A stretch of 56,111 nt of DNA from Paracoccus wurundjeri (GTDB lineage: Bacteria; Pseudomonadota; Alphaproteobacteria; Rhodobacterales; Rhodobacteraceae), in contig NZ_JAUUTZ010000029.1 of the NCBI RefSeq assembly GCF_030678915.1, positions 1 through 56,111 on the forward strand. Reading direction: 5' to 3'. Numbering within the stretch: position 1 is the stretch's first letter; each line of letters starts with the position of its first letter. Below the pieces are notes generated by a model. That model was given only the letters and a program-made list of their open reading frames with translations. It had not been told where the DNA came from and did no database searches. Below are positions 1-8,718 of the stretch, in pieces. A program made the translations under genes and the position numbers.

Positions 1-222
1 CGCATCTTGCTGGAAAACTACTTCCTGCCGGGCGATCTCGAAGCCCAAATCGAGGCCTTCGTCGAACACTACAATCACCGGCGATACCATGAGAGCCTGA
101 ACAACGTGACACCCGCCGATGCCTACTTTGGCAAGGCCGAAACCATCATCAAACAACGCGAAAGGATAAAGCGAAAGACCATCGAACAACGGCGCTTGCA
201 GCACCGCAAGCTCGCCGCATAA
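1..222 (+). CDS. IS3-family transposase (OrfB), C-terminal part
   Basis: The open frame enters from the left edge and ends at a TAA at 220-222. It encodes the last part of a DDE integrase-core transposase: the stretch VEHYNHRRYHESLNNVTPA is the typical end of the catalytic core in IS3-family OrfB proteins, and the basic tail (KRKTIEQRRLQHRK) is also usual. Only about 73 residues are visible, so the catalytic D and D residues lie outside the window. The protein would cut and join the ends of its own element. The gene lies at the edge of a decayed phage-derived region and abuts a truncated phage gene. Confidence 0.85.
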   Translation, partial: RILLENYFLPGDLEAQIEAFVEHYNHRRYHESLNNVTPADAYFGKAETIIKQRERIKRKTIEQRRLQHRKLAA

Positions 223-297
223 TATCAAACCAATGACGAGGCCCATACTCCGCTAATTTACGCAACCATCTGCGCATAATGTTCTGACGACGGACAC
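1..297 (+). mobile_element. Right end of an IS3-family insertion sequence
   Basis: The transposase frame stops at 222 and the antisense phage-type gene loses family resemblance at about 298, so the element probably ends near 297 (…GACGGACA). The opposite terminal repeat is outside the window, so the exact boundary and any target duplication cannot be confirmed. Confidence 0.5.
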
Positions 298-682
298 CTT
301 CGACGTGATCGACAGACGAATCCGCAAGCGTTTCAGTTGGACGATCGAACCGGACGGGAACATTCCGCGCCCGTACAAATTTGCGCTTCCGCCTGCCGGT
401 TTTGGTTACTTCATCGGTCGTGATCCAATGGCCGAAGGCAAAGTGCGTTTCCCGCACCCAGAGTCGGTCGCCGGAGGCATAAGGCGTGTCCCGCGCGCGC
501 CATTCCGCGTTGCCGTCATCCATGACATAGCTATCAGACCAGGCGGTTTCGGGATTGAAGATGTTGAACCTGCCGCGACCTGGACCATGGTGCCCCAGAA
601 CCCGCCGCGTCTGTATCTTGCGGTCTTCGAGAAGGGCGTGGACCATCGGGCCGCTGAAAAGGATCGGGATGTCAGCCATCAC
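298..682 (-). pseudogene. ASCH-like phage protein, truncated by the IS
   Basis: The leftward frame starts at 682 (ATGATGGCTGAC) and reads about 128 family-like residues: PILFSGPMVHALLEDRKIQTRR near the start and YASGDRLWVRETH near residue 75. Phage and prophage proteins with an ASCH-like fold (RNA/nucleotide binding, function unproven) share this pattern. After about residue 128 the sequence runs into the insertion sequence and continues with unrelated residues to a stop at 149, so the native C-terminus is lost. It is a phage relic outside the tRNA-fragment pair that follows. Confidence 0.65.
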
Positions 683-823
683 ACCGCCCCCCGCAGATTA
701 GGGGAGTGCTTTTTGGTTCGCTGAACCTGCGTGAACCTCGGATCCCTGCACAAACCAAGAACAGACCTGTTCACGAAACCGCTTTTTTGCGGGTATTCTC
801 TTATTCTGCGTGGGATGCTGACA

Positions 824-869
824 CTTGGTAAGGGAGAGGTCGACAGTTCAACCCTGTCCAGCAGCACCA
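824..869 (+). repeat. 3' fragment of tRNA-Thr(GGT), candidate attachment-site scar
   Basis: The sequence has the anticodon loop TTGGTAA (anticodon GGT), a variable region, a perfect T arm (GACAG-TTCAACC-CTGTC), an acceptor 3' strand CAGCAGC and ACCA. The 5' half (acceptor 5' strand, D arm) is missing, so this is not a functional tRNA. Integrases of phages and islands recombine at tRNA 3' ends and leave such fragments as att sites. The adjacent integrase remnant (905-1399, reading toward this site) fits. A second copy is at 7998-8042 with 42 of 46 positions identical. Confidence 0.75.
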
Positions 870-904
870 GCGCTTAGCTGACATTGCGCCCGAGTTTTGC
901 ACAG

Positions 905-1399
905 TTATCTGCTCCTTTCGATGGTTTCGACAGCCTCTTGCTGATGGTGCGGACTGTGATGCCAATAGTGCTTACGAATCGTCTCAAACGTCGTGCCGAA
1001 ATACTCTGCCGCCTGCAGAACACCGAGTTCACGGCGGACGGTTGATGAGCCCGTCTTTCTTTGGCGATTAAGTACCCTGCCGCTTTTGGTTATCGTCGTT
1101 GTGGTTCGCGGCTTCGCCCATTCGCGCTCATAGCGACGGCAGGTTGAACCCTTCACGGAGGCACAAGTTTGGCTGCCCCATAACGGCGCGAGCGCCTGGA
1201 TTGAATAAATCAATGTTCCGGCCACCGCCAAGTTCTCACCCTTGTCATCCGCGTATCGCGCCAGCACTTCACCGATCATCAGTTCTGACGGATTGGCAGG
1301 ACCGATGCGTTCGACCGGCTTTCTGCGCGTGGCCCGGTCGTTGAGTTCTCGGGCAAATACATCCCGCACGCGAGTTGCTTCCCGCTTGCCCAAAACCAA
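905..1399 (-). pseudogene. Tyrosine recombinase (phage integrase) with the catalytic domain deleted
   Basis: The 164-residue leftward frame joins two ends of a tyrosine integrase. Residues about 30-130 match the core-binding region (ELMIGEVLARYADD, then STVRRELGVLQAA, typical of Rhodobacteraceae integrases). The last about 30 residues (EYFGTTFETIRKHYWHHSPHH) match the extreme C-terminus that carries the nucleophilic tyrosine. The intervening roughly 150-200 residues with the Arg and HxxR catalytic residues are absent, and the reading frame is kept across the join. The N-terminus at 1399 also seems cut, since tail-like DNA begins at once beyond it. It cannot catalyse recombination alone. Confidence 0.7.
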
Positions 1400-1402
1400 T
1401 GG

Positions 1403-1831
1403 GCCCTACAATTCGAGGATGGCACGAGTTCATTCGGCTTCTATCTCAACTCCGGGACCAACGAGTGGACACTGAGTGCCAGCCAGGCCAATGCACGGAT
1501 TTAGCGCCCTTCGAGCAAGACACCGGCGGCACCAGAATTGGAGCTCCGTCTTGTCTGGGACAAGGTGAAAAATCTTGCCAATATCTGGGCGAATGGTCGA
1601 TTGGTCAATGAGGCTGTGACGGTCCCAGCTATGGCTCCTCCGACGGAGCTCACATTCGGTAAAACTGCCTCGACCTCCGATTTGCATGCAACACTGAAGT
1701 ATTTCGCTGTACGCCAGTCCGGTGAGACAATCACGCCCGGCCCGCGCTTTGAGCCGCCCAAGCCTCGGCCTGATACTTGCCAAATAGCGGCAGGCTATTT
1801 CGTGTCAGGAAACAGCCCGTGCAGGCTCTGA
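1403..1831 (+). pseudogene. LamG/concanavalin-like phage tail protein fragment with internal stop
   Basis: One frame (phase of 1403) reads FEDGTSSFGFYLNSGTNEW, meets a TAG at 1502-1504, and continues in the same phase with LRLVWDKVKNLANIWANG and then LKYFAVRQSGE. The alternation of short strand-like segments ending in a tryptophan or tyrosine pattern resembles lectin-like domains of phage tail or adhesin proteins. The N-terminal part is missing: the frame starts directly at the integrase remnant boundary (about 1400). Deletion plus nonsense mutation makes this a dead gene. The lectin-fold assignment is by pattern only. Confidence 0.45.
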
Positions 1832-3575
1832 TTCATCGCGGGCAAGGGCCTTGCGAATATCGTTTGCCAATCCTGGCTTACCCATCTGTAGCATCGTTGC
1901 TTGCAGCCGCTCCGCAAGCTCACCACCACCACCACGCAACAATGTCTTTTGCATCACTCCTCCAAGATAGCGCCGGTAGGTCCGCGCCGGTCGATATAAT
2001 TCATAGAACCGCGACGACGTCATTGTGCCTTCCACGCATCCATCCACCACAGTCGATAGGACGCCTATCTGCCTCAGGAACTGAGCGCTAAAATGCGCTG
2101 CGTAGCGGGTGTGGAGCAAGATCACGTTTGAATTTGCCAATCGTGCGGCATGTCTCCTATCCTCCGGTACTTCGGGATCAAAGATTATCCATGCTTTGCC
2201 GACATTATGTAATTCGTCGGCCGCATCCGAATAGGGTCCGGACCAATTTGAGCGTAGTCCGCTTGGATATCTCGCGTCCCAATTTACGACCGAAGGGGCC
2301 AAACTTGACTGAGGAGAAAAGGCTATGACCGTGCTGCCAGGAGCGAGAGAAGAAAATGCGCATGCCGCATATCCCCCCCATAGAGACTCCGGAAAAAACT
2401 ACCTTGCGGTATCCCTCAAAAAGTCCATCGCCGCGCAGTCTGTCGAGATAACCGAACAACTCATCGGATCGAAACCAGTCCGGCCGATAAGCCATGACAC
2501 CCAAGCTCGACCAGTCGCGCTTTTCGGCGAACTCATAACCCCATGGATCGCGAAGCCGATTCTTATCACGAGCGCGAGATAAGTCGTCGAAACCAACATA
2601 TAAAACGCTGGATTTTCGGTGGGTATGCTGAACGGCAAAAGTGTCGCCTGATACGTAAAACCCTCTCCGGTACTTAGACACCGCAAGTGAATTTAACCAT
2701 GAGGGCGCGGGGGCGCGCGGAGGATGTTGCTGTCGCGGTACCTGCTGAGATTGCAAGGAATTCGGCAATCCAACAAGCGCTCTTGCTTGCATCGTCAAAA
2801 AGGGAAAATTAATCACGAGTCGGTCAGCGATTTCTTCGTCAGTAAGGCGTACGCAACCACGTTGATGTGCGATTTCAGCCGTAAATTCCGTATCGTTGTT
2901 TCCGTTGTGAGTAGCTAGCGACATTCGGTCCGGAATTATACTGGAACGAAATCGTCGTTCCAAAGCAAAATGCCCAAAGCCAAATATGCTTTTCCTGTCG
3001 TGCTTAAGTGCCGCACCTGCAGAGAAAAACTTAATCGGCCAATGATAGGTTTCTGGCTTACCGTCAGTTAAGGCGCAGTAAAGCGTACTGGACAAGGAGA
3101 TCGCAAAAGGTTCCTCGGATTCTAACAGCGGCTCTGCATGCGCCTTCAACTGCTCAACGAAATCCGCGCAAACACAGTCGTCATCATCTAGTCGGAATTG
3201 AATGGTTTCGGAAAGCGACAGTTTGAGTTCGCGATAGACTTGCTTTTGTGCTGAAGCCGCATCCAACATCCCAAAAAAGCGCAGCGTGACTTGCGGAATC
3301 CCTGAGCATATTTCTTCCAGCTTCTCACGATACTGCTGCGGCATCATTTCTGAGGCCAAGACAATGAAATGAAAATCTTCATCCGTTTGCGCCCGCATCG
3401 AGGCCAACGTTAAATGTTCGAAGGTTTTTAAGCGAGCCTCTATCCGTTCAGGTTGAAACAATTGCTCAGCCTGTTTCAACGCGATTGGCAGAATTTCTTC
3501 ATCAGTTTTGTCACGGTAAACTTTCCAGTCCCCCCGACCGACCAGAGAGAAGCGGCACAGACCGACGACCACCAT
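1805..3575 (-). pseudogene. Rhamnosyltransferase-like / alpha-beta-hydrolase-like fusion, frameshifted
   Basis: The first about 290 residues, from 3575, resemble the putative rhamnosyltransferase family (PF11316) of Rhodobacteraceae: VVGLCRFSLVGRGDW at the start and FRLDDDD as the likely nucleotide-sugar/metal site. From about residue 310 (SWLNSLAVSKYRRGFYVSGD) a second domain begins. It is a family usually annotated, doubtfully, as phosphoadenosine phosphosulfate reductase but with a hydrolase-like FSGVSMGG elbow. At an A4 run (2353-2356; T4 on the coding strand) the frame slips. The other phase continues with APGSTVIAFSPQSSLAPSVV and runs to a stop at 1805. One base removed from the run restores a protein of about 589 residues. 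Either a disrupted cell-surface glycan gene or a sequencing slip. Confidence 0.65.
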
Positions 3576-4154
3576 CCCATCCTCCCATAAGCTAATATCC
3601 GCACATCAATGAACGAAACCTATGTCAGACCCGCAGGGAATCGGCGATTTATTGCCTATTATCCGTACAATCGAAGGTTTTGCAACACGCAAAGGATGAC
3701 TCTCGAAACGAGAGTTGAAGTCGTTACTTACATGAAAACGGAATGAGGCCCTTCATTAGTGAACCATTCCCTATACTTTTTAATTTTACAAATATTTTCA
3801 ACAGATTAAAAAAATAACCTTCCCGCCACCGGCACGCCCTCGCGCTCAGAAAATGACCCCATGAAGCGCGGATCCATGGATCATAAGCGTGAGAGGAAGT
3901 GGCAATCTGAAACTTTCCTCCGAGATCACAACTCAGTGCTTGACAGCTATTATTTGCCATATATGGTTTCTATGCTGGCATTTTCTTGCCTACAGCGATT
4001 CTTCGCCAAGTTTGGCCGGAATTTAGGCATCCAGCAATCGATGGTGGCTCGTCTGTTCGATAGTCCAAGGTACTAATACCTTATTTCCCCAATTAGGTCC
4101 GCCGAAGTGTCGTAACCCCGAGAGTCGTTTCTCTCATGACGAGGTTTTGGAAAC
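3576..4154. promoter_or_regulatory. AT-rich intergenic region upstream of the first Hint gene
   Basis: No convincing gene is seen in these 579 bases, which are clearly richer in A+T than the flanks. A perfect palindrome ACTCTCG-AAA-CGAGAGT lies at 3699-3715 and could be an operator or a short RNA hairpin; no T run follows on either strand. A possible sigma-70-like promoter is TTGACA at 3940-3945 with TATGGT at 3962-3967 (16-base spacing), which would give a leader of about 185 bases for the gene at 4155. Both calls are by inspection only. Confidence 0.35.
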
Positions 4155-5390
4155 ATGGCTTATATTGCCCAAGTGCCTGACGGACTATTGACCCTAGATG
4201 CTGATGCCTGGGTCATTGATACAAATGCGCAACACGTTTTAACCGGTTTTTTCGACGGTGCCGAAGAAACTACCGGAGATATCGAAGCAACAAATGAAGG
4301 CGGTGATGGCGGCATTGCTGAGGCAGGCGAAACAGTTACCGTTCCGAAAGCTTCGGGTGACGTTCAAGGAACTTATGTTGGTCCGGTTACGCTATCCAGT
4401 GCGAACGTTACAGTTGGCATTCCTGCGCTAGCAGGTATCAACGTCAAATTGAATGACATCGACGGTCACGCCATCCGCGGCGAAGATGGCAGCAACTACT
4501 TTGTTTCCGATCAACCATTGGAGGATGACCGTCTCGGTGCGACTCTTTCTGTATCGGTTCTTGGTCAAAACATCGAGCTACTAGATGTGCCGCTTTCCGA
4601 GATAAATGAAAGCATCGCGGGAGAGCTTGATAGTATTGCAGACTCGCTGGGTCCGATCGCTGGACTGCCGTTCAGCACGCTCGCCGCTACTGTGCGCAGC
4701 GGCGCAGATCTAACTCAGCAGGTTCTCGATGCTGTAACGCTAAACGTTGCTGAAGGTGACGGCACCTTGCCTGTTGTCTGTTTCGCACGCGGAACGCTCA
4801 TCATGACCGACTTCGGGGCAGTTCCAGTTGAGGAACTGTCCGAAGGCATGCTCGTGTTGACGCGCGACCATGGTCTTCAGCCGGTGCGCTGGATTGGCGG
4901 ACGGAAGATCAATGGGAATACCTTGCACCTTCACCCCAATATGCGCCCAATCCGTATTTGCGCAGGCGCGCTCGGTGAGAACACCCCGGCACAAGATTTG
5001 CTGGTCTCTCCGCAACACCGCATTCTCGTGCGCTCGAAGATCGCACAGCGCATGTTCGGAACAACGGAAGTCCTGGTCGCGGCCAAACAACTCTGCCAAC
5101 TGGACGGAATTGATATCGCGGATGATGTTTCAGAGGTAGAGTATTTCCACTTCCTGTTTGATCAGCATGAGGTGGTGTATTCGAACGGCGCAGAATCGGA
5201 ATCGCTTTATACTGGGCCCGAAGCGTTGAAATCCGTAGGGGCTGCCGCCCTTGAGGAGATTTTCACGCTTTTCCCGCAGCTCAAGAACACAGACACCATC
5301 CCGTCAGCTGCCCGCGAGTTACCCTCGGGACGCAAAGCGCGCAAGCTTGCGGTACGCCATCGCCAGCATAATAAACCCCTGGTGTCCTAA
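4155..5390 (+). CDS. Hint-domain protein, copy A
   Basis: A 411-residue protein in two parts. Residues 1-208 are an acidic region with no recognised domain; MAYIAQ opens it as in many Rhodobacteraceae Hint_2 (PF13403) proteins. The Hint (hedgehog/intein) domain starts at Cys209 (VVCFARGTLI) and has the conserved SPQHRIL histidine at residue 288. Hint domains can attack their own upstream peptide bond through this cysteine, so self-cleavage at 208/209 is possible, but the activity of Hint_2 members is not established. There is no C-terminal His-Asn splice junction, so it is not a classic intein. No ordinary signal peptide is seen; export by a type I system is conceivable. The paralogue is at 8719-9945. 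Confidence 0.85.
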   Translation: MAYIAQVPDGLLTLDADAWVIDTNAQHVLTGFFDGAEETTGDIEATNEGGDGGIAEAGETVTVPKASGDVQGTYVGPVTLSSANVTVGIPALAGINVKLNDIDGHAIRGEDGSNYFVSDQPLEDDRLGATLSVSVLGQNIELLDVPLSEINESIAGELDSIADSLGPIAGLPFSTLAATVRSGADLTQQVLDAVTLNVAEGDGTLPVVCFARGTLIMTDFGAVPVEELSEGMLVLTRDHGLQPVRWIGGRKINGNTLHLHPNMRPIRICAGALGENTPAQDLLVSPQHRILVRSKIAQRMFGTTEVLVAAKQLCQLDGIDIADDVSEVEYFHFLFDQHEVVYSNGAESESLYTGPEALKSVGAAALEEIFTLFPQLKNTDTIPSAARELPSGRKARKLAVRHRQHNKPLVS

Positions 5391-5396
5391 AACTAT

Positions 5397-5431
5397 TATG
5401 AGTTGCTTAATATATATCGAGGCAACTCATA
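5397..5431 (+). terminator. Stop-proximal hairpin after Hint copy A
   Basis: Perfect 10-base inverted repeat TATGAGTTGC / GCAACTCATA with a 15-base loop, seven bases after the stop codon. No clear T run follows, so it may be an mRNA 3'-end stabiliser or attenuator rather than an efficient intrinsic terminator. The second module has an analogous hairpin of different sequence at the same place. Confidence 0.45.
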
Positions 5432-5445
5432 TAGCACCGATGAAA

Positions 5446-5512
5446 AAGGCGGTTAGTGTGGTGCCACACCCTAACCGCCAACCTTCATTTCGGTGCAACG
5501 AAGGAAGCATTC
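5446..5512. ncRNA. Conserved structured intergenic element, copy A
   Basis: A 67-base block shared with 10042-10109 at about 61 of 68 aligned positions, although the surrounding intergenic DNA is not alignable. It contains GGCGGTTAG…CTAACCGCC (9 perfect pairs) enclosing TGTGG/CCACA, then CCTTC…GAAGG with a nested TTCG/CGAA. Read on the minus strand the large hairpin is followed by TTTTT, so copy A could also end a leftward transcript. It sits 55 bases after the Hint stop and 273 bases before the small membrane-protein gene. It matches no RNA family that I recognise. Confidence 0.45.
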
Positions 5513-5785
5513 ATCCAGTCTACGGCTGCATAAATGCTCGTATATATTTTACTCGGTAGCGGCTAGGGAAGCAAGGGGATACGCCGAAGTTTATTGATAG
5601 TTAGTCAATCAGTTTAAAATTAACCATCATTATTTTTTTTTCAGTAAACTGATGTATATAATACTCTCGACAGTTTTCCAGCCAAACGTCAATTCGTTTT
5701 TTTCATGTAACTTCAGTTCTCTAGAAAATCACGGCTTATTTTACTGTAATCGAGAGGAACTGACAACGACATGGGAGGGAGGCAA

Positions 5786-6013
5786 GTGGTATACATACTT
5801 GCGCAAACGGAAAACTCGGCAAACACGAAGCACAACATAAATCCAGAAAGTCATGGACCATCAATATCTGCATCGCACCGTCGATCATATGCAGAAAATG
5901 ATCCTAGGAAAGATTTCAGGATTTGGGTCGCGCGGAACAATTACCTTATTAAAATTGGCATAGGTTTAGCCGCGATTATATCGATTATATTATTCTGGCT
6001 TATATTCGCATAG
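5786..6013 (+). CDS. Small membrane-anchored protein, copy A
   Basis: A 75-residue protein of unknown function. A GTG start at 5786 is chosen because it follows a GGGAGGGAGG ribosome site and gives exactly the length of the paralogue at 10385-10612. Residues 24-37 carry the shared motif GPSISA(S/A)(H/Y)RRSYAE. Residues about 54-75 form one hydrophobic helix (IGIGLAAIISIILFWLIF) at the C-terminus, so a tail-anchored inner-membrane protein with a cytoplasmic N-terminus is likely. It is downstream of a Hint gene and the conserved intergenic element, as is its paralogue. An upstream in-frame ATG at 5771 would overlap the ribosome site. Confidence 0.6.
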   Translation: MVYILAQTENSANTKHNINPESHGPSISASHRRSYAENDPRKDFRIWVARNNYLIKIGIGLAAIISIILFWLIFA

Positions 6014-6245
6014 CTACCGTTACGAAGCGGCAGTGTCCTTCTTTCGGACGTTGTGAGAATTGTCCCGCGGAATTGCAATGTACATCACATGAACGTGGCC
6101 ATTCATAATAGTGCGTCAGGCCATGCTCAATGATCTCCAGTGTCCGCAATGATTCCCATTAGACGAATGCGCGCCATATCTGGTATGTTGAGGCCACCGG
6201 GCATATAGGAATTGCGCCCTTGCATTCGAGCAAGAGGAACTTCCT

Positions 6246-6467
6246 ATGGTGCCGCACACCATTTCCGAGGATGCCGAGATCGTCGTAGGAGAAGGTGCCT
6301 ATGTCCAGAACAGGAGCACGGGCACAGTCGAAATGTGCCCGCAGGGTGGAGATCACGGGTTTATCATCCCGGCCTTCAATCAGGCAGTTTTTATCGAGAC
6401 AGGCGGAACGTACACGTTCAAACCGAGGCAAAACCGGACTGCGATTATCGGGGTCTATGTCCTGTGA
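6246..6467 (+). CDS. Small hypothetical protein, probably phage-derived
   Basis: A 73-residue protein starting at an ATG after AAGAGGAACT. It is predicted to be mostly beta strand (EIVVGEGAYVQN, FIIPAFNQAVFIETGG, TAIIGVYVL) and hydrophilic, without signal peptide or membrane segment. Its stop TGA is immediately followed by the ATG of the next phage tail-like frame (6468), which suggests translational coupling inside a former phage structural operon. I do not recognise a named family. It appears intact, unlike its neighbours. Confidence 0.5.
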   Translation: MVPHTISEDAEIVVGEGAYVQNRSTGTVEMCPQGGDHGFIIPAFNQAVFIETGGTYTFKPRQNRTAIIGVYVL

Positions 6468-6965
6468 ATGCCGCCTTCATATTCGGGCATTGGCCGCTGG
6501 TTCGGTACGCCTCGCGGTCTCTACTCCAACGCTTTCAGTTGATACTTGGCCGGAGCACCCGCAATCCGATCCCGCAAACCTAATCCCGCAAGACGCCAGC
6601 AATTCCGACACGGCTACTGGATGGGATGCTGCCACAAGATTGACAATCGATGACGGGGCGGGCCTGGCGAAATGGGATGGCTCAAACACGGGTACAAGTA
6701 TTTCAAATATCGACATCTCTCCACCTGCCGTTACGGGCAATCAATATGGCGTTCTGGCGTCCGTCGTGTCTCGCACGTCCGGTAATCTGTTCACGGGGTT
6801 CCAGTTCTCCAATACGGCTACGGCAGGCTCCGGTTTTACCGATATCGGAAACTGTTCCCGGCAGCTCACGGCGACCGGCGACTATAGCCGCGCCCGGATG
6901 TACGTAAACGCGGGCGCGGTGCTTGATGTCGATTACTTGCAAGCTTATGACATCACCGCGATCCT
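6468..6965 (+). pseudogene. Phage tail-like protein, frameshifted
   Basis: An ATG at 6468 opens PPSYSGIGRWFGTPRGLYSN but stops after 24 codons. Near 6530-6540 the sense shifts by one frame, after which VDTWPEHPQSD, then ATGWDAATRLTIDDGAGLAKW and a long beta-rich stretch ending VLDVDYLQAYDIT run without a stop. The repeated aromatic and Gly/Thr/Ser-rich strands suggest a carbohydrate-binding or structural phage domain. A single indel explains the break. It converges on the antisense MmcB-like relic, whose end overlaps it. Confidence 0.4.
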
Positions 6966-7868
6966 TCAAAAGAAACGGCGGATCGTATTCGTCTACTGTC
7001 CGCATGATCGGCCTCTTTCGTCCGCGGGCCTTTCTTGTTTTCACGGAACCACGCTTCGGCATAGGCGCCGACACGGACAGGAAGCGTTACCTCACGCCCA
7101 TGCAGGCGGAATTGCGCGATGATCTGATCTGCATCGTCATCGACCATGAATCCGACAGCCGATGCACGAGCGGCGCGCTCCCACGACTTCGGATCACGGA
7201 TACCGCTATAGATGGATCGAAAGTTTGCCTCTGATCCAAACTCGGCTTCAAATTCGGCCGCCGCTTCCGCGCCCTCCGCCAGTTTGCGCGTGCGGTGTTC
7301 AACGGCCTGCTCAACATCTTTCCGGTATCGTTCCCGCTGTTTCTCGGCTTCCGCCCATTGGGCTTCGCAGGCGTTTCGCATTGCCTGATGATCCATCAGG
7401 GCCTTCGTTACCCCATCCGCCCTGCGCAGGAGCGCGGCAAGAAAATGCCGGTTGATCGGCTCCGCGTCGGTCTTGTCGGCCTCGCGAATCGTTTGCCAGC
7501 GCTTGCCATTAAACTCGCGCAACCCCCAAGCAGGCGGCAGGTTGGATAGATCGTCTACGATTCCGGGCGGAATGTGGATCCATCATTGATCGCAATATTT
7601 GGCGATTGCCTCGGCTTTCTGCGGATTCGTCGCTTCGCACTTCCAGTCACTGCGGCTGATCGTGATTTCTACACCATGCAGTTCCAACCCTCGGGACGGC
7701 CAGAGCGACATGATGACAGTATCGGCGTACCCGCCGCGCGCCGGTTCCCTCCCCGACCTCCTATATGATCGCATATTCTAGGGTGGTCCATCGTTTCGCC
7801 ATGGCGGCAGTCAGGTCCGGGGCTTTCAGTTTCACTGGCCTGGATTTCTTTTCGAACAGGTCAGTCAT
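6953..7868 (-). pseudogene. MmcB-like / phage nuclease-type protein with several lesions
   Basis: From an ATG at 7868 (preceded by GGAGGTG) the frame reads TDLFEKKSRPVKLKAPDLTAA, then breaks near 7775 (in-frame TAG and a shift). It resumes with GYADTVIMSLWPSRGLELHG and VEITISRSDWK, a pattern of the PD-(D/E)XK-like MmcB family found in phages and Rhodobacteraceae. At 7580-7582 TGA replaces the expected tryptophan codon in YCDQ-W-IHIPPGIV. The C-terminal part (PPAWGLREFNGKRWQ onward) then runs to 6953. At least three inactivating changes show a dead gene. MmcB in Caulobacter acts in mutagenic DNA repair; whether the phage branch does so is unknown. Confidence 0.55.
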
Positions 7869-7997
7869 GATGCACCTCCGGCAGACCGGCTGTCCGCACA
7901 GAAACCGCACAGTTATGCCGGAACACAGCGAGAACTACGGCATATTGACGGAGTATGATTGGCCTTGTATCGTTGCATTTCTGGGCGTGACCTGTCC

Positions 7998-8042
7998 CTT
8001 GGTAAGGGGGAAGTCGACAGTTCAATCCTGTCCAGCAGCACC
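7998..8042 (+). repeat. Second 3' fragment of tRNA-Thr(GGT), candidate attachment-site scar
   Basis: The fragment repeats the anticodon loop TTGGTAA, the T arm GACAG-TTCAATC-CTGTC and the acceptor strand CAGCAGC with ACC, in the same orientation as 824-869. Differences are four scattered positions. The 5' half of a tRNA is again absent. Together the copies delimit a segment of about 7.2 kb holding the integrase relic and phage debris. Confidence 0.7.
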
Positions 8043-8718
8043 TCAGATCACCGAAGAACGAACGCTATGCGCTTGTGTCGCAAGGATTGCGACATGGCGC
8101 TTCGATGCATCTTCGCCATCTCTGCATCAGGTCTGAAAATCAAAAAGTATAGATGTGAACAATAAATTTACCTTGTTTTTTGCCATGCGCTGGCCTCCTG
8201 CGGCCGAATGCTATGAAGTCACCGCGTAGATTCAGCCGGTCATCGACAAGTGAGGAACTTGGGTTTCTTCCGTTTTCCGTACGCCCTCATCCGCGAAAAA
8301 ACCGGTGATGATATTTCTCGCCATCCAATCACCATGCCCTGATATCCTTGGGCACTCCCGACATCCGAGGCACAGGTCAGTTTCAGAGTATAGACTGTGG
8401 GAAACGACAGATTTTCAGGCGATATTTTCTAAAATGCAACATCCATTTTATTGTTTTTCATAGCGATCACTGCCTGTCCTATTTTTCACATCCTTCGCAT
8501 AATTCGAAAAAACTGAAAATAAGATTTCATTAACCATTTCCTATTGACAAATTTGCCGTATTTCCGTTGCATAGCAGGGCTTCCGGGTTGATTGCAATAT
8601 TTCCGATCGATTGTTTCCCGTGACGTTAGCTTGCGTGAGTGTGCCAACTTGCGCGCCTGTGTTGTATTTTGCCGTCCTTCCTGGGGCGTACTTCGGTGCT
8701 AACGAAAAGGATGCCTTC
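8043..8718. promoter_or_regulatory. Intergenic leader of Hint copy B with candidate promoter
   Basis: No protein-coding gene is convincing in these 676 bases; short frames lack family patterns. The right half is AT-rich, as is the region before Hint copy A. TTGACA at 8544-8549 followed by TGCATA at 8568-8573 (18-base spacing) is a plausible promoter, giving a leader of roughly 140 bases. A longer in-frame reading from 8611 (TTG) into the Hint gene is unlikely because the extra 36 residues have no counterpart in copy A. Confidence 0.35.

Noticed and set aside
824..869. Functional tRNA-Thr gene
   Set aside because: The acceptor 5' strand, D arm and 5' anticodon stem are missing upstream; only the 3' half is present in both copies.
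3861..4076. 71-codon frame in the spacer before Hint copy A
   Set aside because: It has no ribosome site or family pattern and lies in AT-rich regulatory-type DNA.
4155..5390. Hint domain as a protein-splicing intein
   Set aside because: There is no C-terminal His-Asn plus Ser/Thr/Cys junction and no C-extein; a one-sided cleavage is the only plausible chemistry.
8611..8718. N-terminal extension of Hint copy B from an upstream TTG
   Set aside because: Copy A starts at the equivalent MAY position and the additional 36 residues look like translated leader DNA.
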